A DNA stretch of 64,000 bases from Balanoglossus misakiensis (GCA_040954595.2 CM082578.2:11470001-11534000); one strand, 5' to 3'; shown: positions 13,401 to 32,280, counted from the first letter of the stretch. Program-made: numbers and translations. The notes: generated by a model not told the origin, from the letters alone.

Positions 13401-16400
13401 CTGTTGATAAGCTGTGATAATACTAATCGTAGATCATCACATTTTGGTTTATGTATATTTCAACATTAATCAGGGGGTAATTTCTCCGTGAAATTCTGAT
13501 GATAAGGTGCCTGGGGCATTCCTATACAAATGATGGCATGGCATGGCAATACAGTACACCCTTTGTCTATAGCACGTAACTGTTTATTCGAAACAACATA
13601 TCACATATGTGGGCCTTTCACTGTAACAAGCGGATGTCGTCTGTCAAAACTGAATGAAGAATGAACCTTGTTTAAAATGGTGGATGCAGCGTCATTGGGC
13701 AGGGGGATTTCCTGTCACGCATCTGCGAGGGCGCTGTAAATTCAGTCAAAATCACGTTACTGCATGGGGAAACCAGCTCAGGTTTGCCTCGACGTTGGAG
13801 CGTGTCAGTACTGACAGTCAGGATTGAAGGGGAAGAAACCACGTTTAATTTTTGAAGAAGTTTTAAAATCTCGTTTTATAATCTCCGGATGAGACACCGT
13901 TGTGCCGTACGCACAATCAATGGAAACGCTCAAAAACCGCATATTTTATCACACTCACTTCCATACACGCCTTTTCACTAGATAATCTTTCTAAGGGCTT
14001 CGTACAGCGCTGTTTAGGCCGGAAATCTTGCTGGGATTTCCGCAGGATGTGACAATAATGAAAATTCCCACATCACTTCTTGGTATAACAGACAAAATAG
14101 TTTCGGTGTTTGTAACTTCAGCACAAAATGTCTATAAGTAGGACAAAAACGCGCCAAAAAATCAGTTATTGCACACTTTCTAACCAATCAGAAAAGACAA
14201 CCGCTGACAATCGCCAATTATAGTCACATAAACTCACTAAAACGCATCCTTACTCGAACCCACATATAAAGGGAACGTTAGTAATATCAATGTTTTTCCG
14301 CAAACTTATCTGACATTTACACTGTGTTCATTAAATATTTACACCGGTCATTAAAATTGAAGCCCTGGCAGCGGCATTTTTACGTCTTTTTTTTTCTTTC
14401 ACACGTCACAGTGCTTTTTACTCTCAATTACACCTTTTTCAGCAATATAAACAGTGTCGGAATTGACATGTCTAATCCGCAGTGGCCAATCCATGTGCCA
14501 TATACGTTGGGGGTAAAATGAATTCAGGTTTATATTTCTCCTCCCAAGTGTAAACGCTTCCCAAACCATAAATTTATACTGCGGCGTTTTGTTAATGAAT
14601 GTAGAAAAGTCAAATATCGTTAACTGTCTGACTGGATTTTTGTTCCGTATATCCTCATACAACAGCCAGATTTCTATAAGGTTTGTGATTAGATTGAAAC
14701 TCCCGCCCTGTAAACCCCGACATTCCAAAACTCTAGTCTTATTACATGCAAAACTATAACAATCTTATAGGTGCCTCACTCCATTTTTTTCTGTTCTCGA
14801 TTTCCGCTCCCTCAAGCATGATGAAGTAGCCTTTATTTTGTTAAATTATATTCCGATGTCCTTGAAGACTGATGAGGAATTATTGGGCGATGAACGCTTA
14901 GAAAAGTTTGCATATGAATGGAGATAATTGCAAAAGAAGTCTTTGTTCCATCTTTGTAATCTATACAAAAAAAATACAGTGATGTAATTAAAGGGGCAAA
15001 TGTCCTTGCAAGCTTGCTGCATATATGAAATCTCCCCTCTCTTGGAAATAAGTTACGGACGCTCCCTATAGTCGCGGCACAACTCTGACACGCCTGGTTG
15101 CTTTACACTGCACGCGTGCATTAAATATAGTGACAAGCAGTACTCGAACATCAACAAACCATTAGCAGCGTGTCTTTTGTTTCGCTGAAACCACCCAAGC
15201 CATCCAAAATGTTCGCATTTACATCTCGCGCGATTTACTTGGCTAGTCACAGGTGGAACAGCGTCTGTGACACTTGATTGAAACCGACGATAGATTTTCT
15301 ACATTGCTGACTGCTGAACGTTGTGTGATCGAACTATCTCAGCCACTGTGGTGAACGCCCTGGCGATGTCTCAATTGCTTACGTTTTATTATTTTGAAAG
15401 AAAATTGTAGATCTCCGTGGCCACGTCGGACAGACCGCGACGGAACGCCGGTTATCACAACAGACCCTCCACTCGTTATTTTGATAACTTGTAGGGTGCT
15501 GCCAATGTTATTTCAGAACCTATGGGCCCTGTGTCAACATTTTGTGTTGATTTATTATTCTTGGTGATGAGGGTTGGGGCCACCCCCTGGTGATGTCCGA
15601 AATCCACGATGTCTGAAGCAGCGAACAAAATGCTGAATTAGTCGAACGGCACGAGAAATTGAACTTAATGTTTGTTAGTCCCGCCGGAAGAAGTCGGTTG
15701 TGGTGGTGGTGGGGGGGGGGGGGTATGTATTTGCGAACAGTCCGTCCAATAGTCTGGGTTCTGAAGCAAAGATAAATGCGCAGTGTTCTCAACATCGCCT
15801 ACGTGTCCACAATCGTCATTGCCAATGTTTTCATGATCGTAAGCGGGAACTATGTCATTGACAATAACTCGTTAGATCATCGATAATATCTGAAGTGCTA
15901 TACTCGGAATAAGTCAAGCGTACACGGCCCATAACACATCACGTGAGATATGAACCTATATTCCACTTTTTTATCTGACATCAAGATGTCGGTGGAGAAG
16001 ACGACCACCGAGAGGTCCTGTAAAAGGCACCCGTATCTCCGCATAAGGTCACGTATCCACACAGCGTTTATGGGATTTTGCGATAGCGGTCCCATCGCAA
16101 TAAAAAAATCTCCGACTGTAGATATCGCGAGAAAATAAAATCAGATCACTGTTCCTCCTCGTGTAATTATCTGCTGGTCATCCGAGTCAGAAACATTAGG
16201 AAAAGTAGACGATGACATCGTCTCCAGCCGATACTGAATGTTCAGTAATCTGGGATAAGCAGCAATTGTTGGCTGATCGCCGACTGCATATCGTTCACTC
16301 ACTCGACCCCGACTCCATTGTTTCTGCTTCTCTTGGTTTTCGACACAGCTTATTGAGCAAATCTGTTGAGTTGAGTGGAATCTAGGCGCTTAAAACGTAA

Positions 16401-19400
16401 TTTAGTTTTGATGGATCAAAATCGGTTACCTCGCCAGGTGCAACCATCTTGAAACACCAAGTCGCATTTTCATGTTTTTTCTCCTTGGTTGCTTTTAGAC
16501 TGGTTTATATAAAAAACAATTGTATTCTTGATGCTTCGCCAAGACAGATGTTATGATTGCGAAACATATTTCTCCGCTGTCCGTAAACAGACAACTAGAA
16601 GGCCTCGTGTAAATTACATCGCCTGTGTATATTTCACTCAATAATACTCTCTTTACTTCCTCTTTAATGAACAATGTACGCGTACACAAGAGACAGGTCG
16701 ATTTCCTCTGAAATGTACGGCAGCAGTCAATCTTTAATTCAGTGCACTATACGTGCGAGTGCAGCTTACCAGTGTCGCGATGATTAAATCAGTTAATTTC
16801 TCTAAAAGGTTGGAATGCTAAATATTGTTATCAATGCACAGTCAGTGGAGAATCCGGAGAATCGCAATATTTTCAAACATCTAGGTCAAATAAGGGATTT
16901 CTGTTGAAAGTTGACAGAAATATTCACCGACGACCATGTTTTTTTTGTTCCGTCACTGCTTTTACAAGAACCTCTCAAAGATACTCTTTCAAAGCGTCTA
17001 ACATCTTAGACTCTGCTTCTACAGAAACCGACTATGGCTCCCCACTTTGGTTCAGAGCAAAAAGCTTGAAATAAAATTCATGAAAAATACAGGCCCTGAC
17101 TCAATCGAAGTGAGTGAAAAAATCTGAGATGAGCGAAATTGTGCGCGATGAGTGGGGTCAACGCTGAAGAGCACCCTCGTGTACGTACTGTTCCGTGACA
17201 CAGAATTACACAAGCTCGAGTTGAGATGCTGGAATGAAACATAAACGGTGCCAGGCACTTGACATCTCGCGTGGGAAATGAGACCAGAGTGACGGAAGGG
17301 ACAAAAGAAATCTTTCAAGCTACTTTATCCTCCATTTTCCCCCCGAACACTTCGCTAAACATCACTTTGAGCAGTGCATTGAAGATGCGCAAAATGCAAT
17401 TGGAAAAGCATCATCGCTCAATTGTCATCCCGATGTATTAAGGGCCGGTGGGAGAGAATTTCTCTATTAACTACTTCATGCTTTTTAACATATGCCCATA
17501 GAACACCCCAATTAATGCACGCCTATTAAAAAACGCTACACTGGCGGCGAAATAAAACAAGGCAGTTCGGGGTAGCGGGGCTGTGTTCGTGCCAAAGGCC
17601 AAACTAATCTATCCCGGCGCTCGACGCGTCTGCCTCTGAAAATGCCGCATAGCCATTCCTACTCAATCTACTGGGCAAATCTCCTGTGACTAGGTGATCC
17701 GTGTACAAATAAATGAACGCTAGCTGTTGTTATTACCACTGTTGATTGCCGAGGTTAGAGGTTGGATGGACCAGGCTCCTCGACATGGCTTCCGCGAAAC
17801 ACCAGAATAAAGAGGAGATAAAACAAATTCTGCCGAACGAATCGAGTGGAAAATAACATGCTTTGCAAGAGGTCAACGGTCGCTCGCTAAACACTCCGCT
17901 GTGTCGACAGTAAAAGTAAATCCGAGTTAACGCTATTTTCCTCCAATATTAGCCATTTTGAAGCTTCTGTCGTCCCATCAGCGTATTGAAGCGCGAAAAA
18001 AACAGGCAAATATATTGCCTGAGTGACAACGACATATTAAAATTTCACGTGTGGACTTAAGCGTATTCCCTCGTATTCATGGCATGCATTAATGTCAGAA
18101 CATCTATACTTGAAGTCTCCGTGTAAATCCCCGTGACCGAACTTGCACATAGGCCATAACAAGTTTCAGTCGCCATTTTGAGTATAATATGAGAAATGTG
18201 TGACGTCAGAAACTTCGCGATATGAATCTGATAATTTATCTTTATCGATATTGTCTGGTTGTAGCATTAAATTAACCGACCGACCACACAGGTCTGTCTG
18301 TGAGATGGTCTCCTAATGATCCGTGTAGTCTTTCCCATTATCGATCGCCAGATGAGTTGAACGCGGAAATGTTCGCGAAAGTATGAAATTTAGAGAAAAA
18401 AAAGGGGGGGGGGGTATTAGCTATCTTCTTCATTGTTTTCGCTAATGGAATTCACAAATCACAGAACTATTACATTTGTATGAATATCGGCAAATACTAG
18501 TACGTGCACACGCTGGAAGAAGGAATCTCGGTACTTCAGAAAAATAATGTTTGCATAGAACGTTCAGGTTTTTTTCAAGACAGAACAGCACCCGGCGTTA
18601 CTTGAATAATTGGCATAATTCTCATTACGAAATGCCGCATCAGTGCCGGGATGTCTCTGTCGGCTATTACGCCGAATCGCAGTAATTAATGGGAATATCT
18701 TTTGGGTCGTTGAACGAGATATTGGCTGCGGAGTAACTGACAACAAACACAGCTGGCTGACTCAGAACTGTTGGCTGAGCGACGCGACTCCGGAGAGCCA
18801 ATACTTATACTTGCGTTGCACTAAATTGCAGCGCCCGGAGCGTTGAGCAATGAAATTAAGAGTTAGCAATTTCCAAGCCGAAGATTGTCGTTTCTGGTTA
18901 CATCGTCCGCAGGAATTCCGATTTAATAGTCACTTGCAGCGAACGTTTCAAGTGCTCTGTCATGTTGCAACGCTGAGCCGTGGCAGGAAATTGACAAACG
19001 CCTGTCAGTTTTCTTTCTCGTGTGTGTATAATGTGTGGCAGTGCTGACTGAAAACGACTTCTGACCCGACACTCACCTCACTCACAGAGATTCTCCCGTT
19101 TCCAACCTCTTCTTGCAGCGTGCATGGAGGAGGTTTAACATAAAAAGCTCCTACAAGCGAACGTTGGACCTTAAATTAGCTAGCTTTAGTGTGTTGCGCA
19201 ACCGACGACACACATGCTGCACGCGGTTGATAGTGAGTGAGAGGAAAACACCGCATGTATTTGAAGGCGGCGTTGGTGTTAATTTCCGCACAGACACGGC
19301 CAACGATGGAATCGTTGGAGATGCGCGTCTTATCAGCGGTCGAGCTGGGAAGGGTTATTATCTTATCTCGAACCCATAATAGCTATACCGTTTTGGTTTT

Positions 19401-22400
19401 ATCAGACTCAACCCAAAGTATGCATAGCCTACCATATGCCTCGTGTCACATTTACATGCATGTACTTTTTGTTTAGTGTTGGAATCGTTCAATCGCTTGA
19501 GAAGACCAATTTTATTTATTTACACCAGTTCGTATTACAATTACATCTTATTATGCGCTCCAAAACAAAAAGTGATTAGCGGGATGAAGATTTATAGCCC
19601 CAATAGACTTGCCATGCATTATCTTACGACTTTTTGAGGTTACTGTATTACACGTTCGTATTTACATGTGTATTGCGGTGCTAAAAGATTAGCAGAATTG
19701 CATCAGTAATTTGTGGGAGAGAGTGGGAAAGAAGCTGGAGACAGGGACCAGCACTGAGACAGACGTGAGACAGACGGACAAACGGACAGACAGACAAATT
19801 TGTTAGATCCAGTAAAGAAATATAAATAACTGTATGTTTAACGTAGAATAATTTAAAGAAAAATATAATATTTTCGGGTAAATGCGGTCCCGGTGACCCA
19901 ACGACAAGTTTTGACCCGTTTAACCAAGTGGTACCGATTATAAGTGAATTCCTGGCTGTCACACTCAATCGCCAATCCTGTGGTTTGACGGCTCGAATCC
20001 AGCCCTAGAAAAACACGCGATATAGCCTAATGGCCAAACAGAAAAGCAGCGCCGAGAGGCAGTTTCGTCTGCCTCCTTTTCCAAAATAAATTTCTGCGTG
20101 TGTGTGTTTTCGCGGCTGGTCGTTGGTCTAGACGCCTAGAACACTGACTACAGCTGTCTCCGGAGCATGTCTACTCAGCTCACAGTGGCCGAGACCACCT
20201 GTTATTCAGTAACTTCAAACACGTCAAAGCATCTATGGTGTTCTCGCATGATATTCTGTTTCCCTCTCTGTCGATACGATCCGATATTCTTCTGTAATAG
20301 ATTTATTAATAGATGTAATGGAATTATTTAAAATAAAATAAAACAATGCACTTTATTAAAGGAGTTATATAACCAAGTTGAATTTCGTCGTTTCAGGAAC
20401 AGTTTCTATTCCAGTTGAACATGTTATCAGATCGTATATTAAATTCTGCCATTAGCCTATCTGGAAATTCCGTGCCATTTTAAAAAATAAACATGTTCAC
20501 ATTTGCAAATACATGTATATGATTTCACTGGCCAACGGTGCGAAAACAACACGAGTTTGTTCGTTTTGCATGGCCATATATTCCTTCATCTCCTTCACAA
20601 AAAATCAACAAAACTTTATATACTAGTACTCATTGATTTTTAAACGTTCCTTAGCAACCGTTGCCTGGCACTTTGAATCATTTGGTATCGCCTTAATTGT
20701 GTGATTTGCAGAATGAGTTTCTTCTCGTCTCCTGTTTACCCTGAATAGCCAAATGAAATTGGCGCGCTGAAAGGGAACAGAAATCCGAAACACACAATCC
20801 CCATTGTCCGCCGCTGACAAAACCACCATAAAATATTCAGGGGCACCGTCAACTTTTTTTCTCAGTATTTGTGCAGTCTCTGGTGGAGATGCATTGGTCT
20901 AATTTTAGTAATTCGCCGAGATATTAGAATGGATGCGATCGTATTACCAAGAGATGAAAGCGGTCCGACAAAGTTTGACGTTCCACACGGTTTATTCATG
21001 CCGATTTCGATTTCATAAAAAACATGAAAAAAGATATTGATTTCACTGCATGAAAATGGAAAATGCACACTCCAGATTCTTTTTTTTTTCTCCCACCCAA
21101 GTCACCACGGATGCGGTGAAATTGATAACTAGATGATAGATGGTGTTAAGTCAAAGTGATTGGATTTGCGCGCGCGAGTCCCTTTGTGGAACATTTATGT
21201 CAATTTCATCATTTGCAGATTTCGTGTCTATTTCAAAACCATAAAAAACCGCTCCGAAGCGATAGCTATTCTGAATGTCGTAAATCGAGATATACTGCCC
21301 AAAAGTCATGATCCTCTGGGAAATTGTCATGTAATTTTTCTCCATCTGATCTCCTGGGTGTCTTCAATCCGTTTCTCCGAGACAGCTCTCCGCTGACAAA
21401 CTGCCTGCAAAACAGACAGGTCAAAATTAAAGAAATATATTAATTATATAATGATAGGTCCGTTTTTGTTCGGGAAGACTGTTGCGTTTAAAAAGGTCAC
21501 TCCCGGTGGACCGACACGTTTACAATCATATCTCACATTACGACGAAATGGAAACTCATATCAATAAATATTTCACTGATTGAATTTAATTAAATCCCTG
21601 TCAGATACAAGAGGCTTGTCAATATCATCACGTTGATTGCAAAATGTGTTCATTCCCCCCCTTAATGATACCCCGGTAGATTTCTCGACTTGTGTCACGG
21701 GATTCGAGCTCGGTTTAATGTCCCGACTTTTACCAAATTGCACTCAGTCGATTGAACTGGTGTTACTTGTGGCGCGGTGTAAACTGACTGTAGATTTACC
21801 GGTTCGACTGCCGGTTTGATATTGAATCTTTGTTTTGCTGTAAACTTGGAGTGGGGTCACAAAAGTCGGTGCGCGGCACAAGCAAATTACAGGCCTTGCA
21901 CAGAAACACCTGACAACCGCGACTGACAATGATTGAGGCGTCCTTCCGCAGTGACCCGGTGAAACTTCGCTTATTTTCGCTTAATTAGCCGCCATAACCC
22001 ACACGCGGCGATAAATGCGGGCTTTGGTGTTAGTCCTGCCTGAGTTTGCGGATTCCCATGCATCGCCGACTGCGTTGTCCATACTAAATAGCTATTTCCA
22101 TATGAATGCAGCTGTCCCCCCCCCCCACCACCCATACAGGTCTGCATCCACCACTTTACATGTTGTCGACTTGTTAAATTGAAATAGAGTGACGCAATAT
22201 TCACGTCTGTGTGACATGTAATTACGAAAGCGTGGGAAACTATTATCTTTCACACTTATTCACGGAAACTGGCACGTATGCTGCCACCTTACACAGCGTG
22301 GCTGTGGTGATATTACGAACATGTACTGCTGTCGCATGACCAGAAACATACAGCTGCATGGTAGAGCCCCGAATCATTGACATTCCGTCCGTGCTTAGTA

Positions 22401-24562
22401 TAGTGAGACGACATATTACTGGTTGCATTACAATCAAAAAATAGTAAACAAAAGTAAACAAAAAAACAGGAAAACATTTTTAAAATAATAGTACCAATAA
22501 AATTATGAAACTACTAAAATACACCATTTCACACCCATGGCCCTGTAAATTACACGTTCAAAGCAGGGTAAGCATATTTATATGCGCATTTAGGCATCTC
22601 GGGTAAGTGTAATACCAAGTAACGTGATATAACTTTATTTGAAACTAAAATCACGAAAATAGTGTGGAACCGAAACATAGTCGCTACAGATTTACGCCAA
22701 TCCAGAAATAAAGTGTTATATGCACATTCATGCACGATCGTGAGATATACAAAAAAATCAAGTTGTATTAGTAAATTTATCTCCAATTATTGTGATGCAG
22801 GAATAAAATAAGCGCCGTGTAGTCTACTCGTGTATTTTTTAAAAATAGAGCATTTCTCCCTTGTCGTGGCTTTCTGGGAAATCAGAACAATGTTAACGGT
22901 TGCCGCTGACACTGCGGCAATAGATCAACGTATCTTTACACCGGTAACAATGATGACTACGAACTAATATTGGCCTGTCCAATTCACGTTGCGCAGACAT
23001 GTCGAGCAAAACGCGTTTTAATCTACACTACATAGTGGAGGATATTGCAAACTGGCTTTTTGTCATTAAAGTTCGGCTGTGTATTGACAGAACTTGGCCA
23101 GAGGCAGGGACTCTCGCGACATGATTGACACCTGGTGGCATTTTTTCAGACGAGTCGCTTCGGATGATTTCTGTAATCCTACAGCCAAATCCCCCGTGAT
23201 GCTTATCTCGGCTATCAAATGGCTTAGATGCAGATTATATGACCTTCTTGCTGGCTGTTAGTCCGTATCTCTCCATCGCTATTCTGGGATGATATTAGAA
23301 GGCTGATAACCATAGATACGATCTCTGACGAACCAAATTGCACATCGCATTGCAAGGGATGAATGAATGAAATGAGTGAATCAGCCGAGTCCATTCTCCG
23401 CTGAAATCAACGAGGGCGCACATCTGGCAGCAGGCAAGGGCTCGGGTCGATGGTTTCCTATTTGTAGCTAAAGAGGACGCTCGTGCAAGTTCTAAATCTC
23501 CCTAAGAAATATCAGTTGCGTGGACAACTGCGTCAATGACACATTCCACTATACAAGGGGAATTATGGAAACGTTGCGTACTTGTCCCGAACACCATGTC
23601 CCTGATTGCACAAAAATGTATCATTGAACAGCTTCAATATATTTTCATGTTGCGAACACGTGTGGAAACACAAACACACAACATACACCTCAATGAACAC
23701 TCCGAGATAACAGAATAGTGTTTCTTAGGTTTTTAATGTTTTTGTGGGAAAAAAACTTCACATAACTTGACAAACGTACTGACAAAGCAAATGATCTTAA
23801 TCTTTCACTTTTCCAATTTCTCTTTGGCCGGTGGTATGAAAATTTGTGCCAGACATACAATGACAAACTTATTTTAATTAAAAAGAAACTTTGATTTTTT
23901 TTTGGTGTGATTGTGCTGTGTTTGGACTTCCACAAACAGTCATAACTGTAACAGACCATGATTTAAAAATATAAAGGGATGTTTCTGCTCATACTGTTGT
24001 ATCTTAGCTACCAAGATAACTTCATCATGCTTATGTTTTCAGTTATGGCACCCCGCCCTACAAATGCACTGTATGTAGAGTGGTCCAAGTTCTTGCTAAT
24101 TGTTATATGGGACATACCATATGGAAATGGGTGAAAACAGGTTAATTAATGGAGAGGAAAATACAACACAAGGCCCAATGCAGCCATGACTGGTAGCCGA
24201 TTTGCCCAAGAAGTAAAAGCTCTTTTTTTTACAACTTTGCTAAGACTGTCACACACCGAGGACTGACTGATAATGTTTACATTCATGGAAAGTTCTTGGA
24301 GTTTTGCCTCACCACATCAGATGCAAAGAGGTGGTAAATATCTCAGTGGATTTTCAGTAAATTATTTCCTACATTTAATTTTTTTTCGTCAACTCTGCAG
24401 TTTTATGATTAATATTTCCATCCCACATTGCAACTAACCTGATGGGAACAAAACACAGATACAAAATATTCAAAATCTGAGCTTAATATTTTTGTTGTTT
24501 TTTTTACTTGTGGATAAAATTCATTATTTCGATAATCTTTTCATAGCCAAGTCTTTTTGGTC

Positions 24563-29042
<4,480 letters not shown>

Positions 29043-29635
29043 CTTGACCTGTATCTGGTTTCAACAAAATGTACAGAAGACAAGATCAACAGTGAAAACT
29101 GGACCAAAATCTGCCAAGCTGTGGCAGAAACAATGGCCAATATTCAAAATGGCTGTACGAAAGGGACTGTCACGTGACCAAGCCTGTAAAACCCCCTAAG
29201 TTTTCAGAGGGTTTAGCTCCGCCGTGACTGGTATATTTTGAACTTACAACAACGTTAAAATGCAATATTTTCAACAATATATCGTAATTTCAATAAATCA
29301 TTGTACAATTTTTTTATATCCGAGGAAGCGCTGTTGTTGTTGTTTACATATATACCTAATAGCCATATTATAAAATAGGCTCAACTTACGTAGACTTCAC
29401 TTCCCCATGACGAGTGATGACGTAAAAGGATCACAAAAGATGTGAGAAAGACCCGAGAAGTGGGAATATAGAAAGTGTGAATGGGAAAGGCGGGTGTTGC
29501 ATAAAACACAAGCTGGTGTCTGCCCGTATTAATCAACTTTTGCGGCAAAGGGAAACTTTCGTGTTAATGCTGTAGCGGCCGCGACTAACATTTGTGCTCG
29601 AACTTCAGAGAAACCCAAACATCCGAAGACCAAAC
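29043..29635. promoter_or_regulatory. Shared divergent promoter of SEC61A and the tandem-C2 gene
   Basis: Only 593 bases separate the two start codons, which face away from each other, so this interval must hold both 5' untranslated regions and both promoters. A CRE/UPRE-like word TGACGTAA lies at 29418-29425, inside GATGACGTAA, close to the XBP1/ATF6 core GATGACGT. SEC61 genes are unfolded-protein-response targets in animals, so the site is a reasonable candidate, but a single short motif is weak evidence. I see no clear TATA box for either direction. Confidence 0.6.
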
Positions 29636-32280
29636 ATGGGAGGCAATATGTCTTCGAAAACAACTTCGGACCAGATTGGATCTGATCCTAACAGGGTCCA
29701 AGGAATGGCACGGCTGATGACGGCAGGGCCACGAAAGAGAAGGCCACAAAATGTGCACCCGCTGTTTAAAATGTTAGAGGCGGAAGAAGAGCAACACGAC
29801 TATGAAAAGGTATACAGAATATTAATTTGAAATGGACTCAGTGAAGACGCAACAAATATAAACATTAGTTGTCATGAAACTGCATTCTCTATTGTTTATT
29901 CATGTTTCAGAAACGACAATTTTTGAGATAGTCCACTTTAGGTTTTAGTCTGCTGGATTATCCTTTATTAACAATAATTGTATTCATAACGTGAAACATG
30001 CTGGTAACTGTGGTTCTAAAAATATCACAAAAGTCAACAGGTGTCACCATTACATGGCAAGCTAAAAATGGTTACCTCTGGTAATTTTTAGTTGTCAATT
30101 ACAATGTGGAGTCACAATTCTATGTTCCTTTTTGTTATAAGAATAAATACATATATGAATACATTTTCACCATGTTTAAAGAGTCGTTTGAAGTCGTGTT
30201 TTTGAAACCATTGTTTAAAATTAATTGCCACCACGAACGTAGAATAATAACTTTGGTGATAACTGTTCATTTACTTCCTTTAGCAAAGCATGTACTTGCT
30301 GAAACATCTGTTCAAGAAGATGGACCCCACTGTGATGAAAACCATAGCAGATGTGCGGGGTGAAATAAAACTGTCCTTCAAATATGACAAGTACAAAACT
30401 TTGTTACTGATCAAGCTAGTGAGTGCCAAGGAACTAGTTCCCAAGGATCTCAGTGGAAAAGATGCTGATCCATATGTCAAGGTTTGTTTCCTCATGTTCT
30501 GTTTTAATCAGGGATGCTGTGTTTATGGCCGGCATTAGCAGCTGACGAAACAATGTAGCTTGAATATGGTGTGATGCCTTCTATTGTAGCGCATGGGAAT
30601 GAGCTAGCAAAGTGTTCCATTTTAAATCACAAACCAAACTGCCTTGGTTGTGCAATCATGAACTTAACATGATGGTGGTCTTTTCTTTTCAGTTTGAACT
30701 GATTCCAGATGAACATTCCGAGGGCATCAAGAAATCCAGTACAGTCGAGAACACGCTGTTTCCAACCTACAATGAAATATTTACTTTCAAGCTGCAAGAG
30801 GAAGATTTGGCAGCTTCCAAACTGAGGGTTCAAGTGTGGGACAAGGACATTTTCGGCAAAGACGACTTCATGGGAGAAAAAATTATCAATCTCAGTGAGG
30901 TGGACTTCAATGAAGTATTCACCAGCTGGTATGAACTGCAAGCTGAGGTATTTAATTTACATGTATTTCCTAATTATAAAAACATGGCAGAAAATGTAAA
31001 AAAGATGGCGCATCAAGTGCCACATAAGATAACCAAAACAGTGACAAATAACCTCACTATTAAACTCAAACTAATTTCATGCTTTAGGATGTTTAGAAGT
31101 CTGTTAATTACTCTTAGCCATGTACATAAAAATCAGCCCCACCTTTACTAATCATTTTAATTCTTGATTTTTCAGACTGATCTGAGTATCACAGGAGACC
31201 TGAAAATTACCCTTGAATACCGATTACCACAGACGATGCTTGTGACCGTACACCGTGCCCATGACTTGGTGAGAAGAGACCCAGGACATGATCCCGATCC
31301 CTATGTCAAGATTATGGTGCCCGGCCTGCAACATATATACAAAACTACGGTCAGTAAATCTTTGTGTTTCTATTCAAATTGTTCATAGTTGAATTATAAG
31401 CACGTTCTTCATATAGACATGTAGTATCATACTCAATCTGATCTTTTTTGTTGTTATTTTTCTTTATTTGACAGGTTTTGAAAGGCACACATGACCCTGA
31501 ATGGGAGGAGACGTTTCAGTTGGATATTCCACAGGAAGAAATTACAGAAAGGTATAATTGTACCATGGCTCCTTTTGAAGTTTGCACTCAATTTTATACG
31601 CAGCAATGTTTAACACAATGTTTGTATTATTACACTTTACCATGATGTTTAATGATCGTCTTCCTTCCCACAGATATATCGTGTTTCATATACTGGACAT
31701 GAATGGTGACAATGACTCAATGGGGCAGGTGTACATCGATCTGGAAAATTTCAGCATTGATGATGGCTACAGTGGCAAGTTTGCATTAGCCGATCTGGTA
31801 AGCCACCCCTCACTTCAAAACGTTGGCCAGGTTTATGTGTATTTTTCAAACATTTCAAAGTAATACTGAGATTAACACAACTCGCTGAGCATGACATTGT
31901 TACAGTCATACAGTGACAAGAGATTGTTTACTGTTAATTGCAGAAAAATAACTACCGTGTCAGGAGTAAGTGGTCTCAGAAAGCATTGGTCCAAGAATTG
32001 AAAGAGGCCATGTATGCCCATGCTGTGTACAAACAACCAGGTTTTCTCTTCAACAAGCAAGAAGGCAGCAAGGTCAGTGACAATGAAGAGTAGAAAACCA
32101 GTTAAATGGATCCATGTGTATGTCATTTTTATGTAAATAACTTGAACTGTTGAATGTTATGGTAGATAGAGTTACCTCTATTGACGAAGATGATATTTTG
32201 TTTTCTAGGTTCTAACAGTTCAAAACAAGCATGCTGGAACATCAACCAAGTTACGGATTGTCGATGGAGTACCTTTGTAA
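29636..32280 (+). CDS. Soluble tandem C2-domain protein (synaptotagmin/rabphilin-like), 400 aa
   Basis: This is probably a calcium- and phospholipid-binding membrane-trafficking protein. Exons are 29636-29809, 30284-30481, 30693-30947, 31176-31349, 31475-31551, 31674-31797, 31944-32072 and 32209-32280, giving 401 codons with all phases consistent. Residues about 84-205 form C2A: loop 1 carries D113 and D120 (DLSGKDADPYVK), and loop 3 carries D174, D176 and D182, so the calcium ligands look complete. Residues about 216-340 form C2B: D244 and D250 are present in loop 1, but loop 3 reads LDMNGDND, with Asn at the second Asp position. There is no transmembrane segment or signal peptide. The N-terminus MGGNMSSK fits the N-myristoylation pattern MGxxxS. 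The C-terminal 65 residues are basic and aromatic and follow C2B. The start is the first in-frame ATG after a stop. I recognise the C2 family but not a specific orthologue; Syt17-like or Doc2-like proteins are alternatives. Confidence 0.85.

Larger units (their letters stand above)
3000..24540. other. Large gene-free interval between GATA and SEC61A
   Basis: I find no convincing gene in these 21.5 kb. Open frames are short (up to about 138 codons), compositionally odd and without recognisable domains or matching splice sites. The interval holds scattered simple repeats: GATT x7 (5173-5200), CACG x5 (7411-7430), GGAT x4 (8399-8414), a purine-rich GACA/CAGACC tract (about 11185-11275), a C run (10272-10286) and G runs (15711-15723, 18404-18414). 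GATA-type words occur, for example GATAAGGATAA near 10962. The position next to a developmental transcription factor makes cis-regulatory content likely, but that is inference from context. Confidence 0.5.

Noticed and set aside
30106-30363. 85-codon frame just before the second exon of the tandem-C2 gene
   Set aside because: It reads exon 2 in the wrong frame. The in-phase frame from the acceptor at 30283 gives the conserved C2 sequence.
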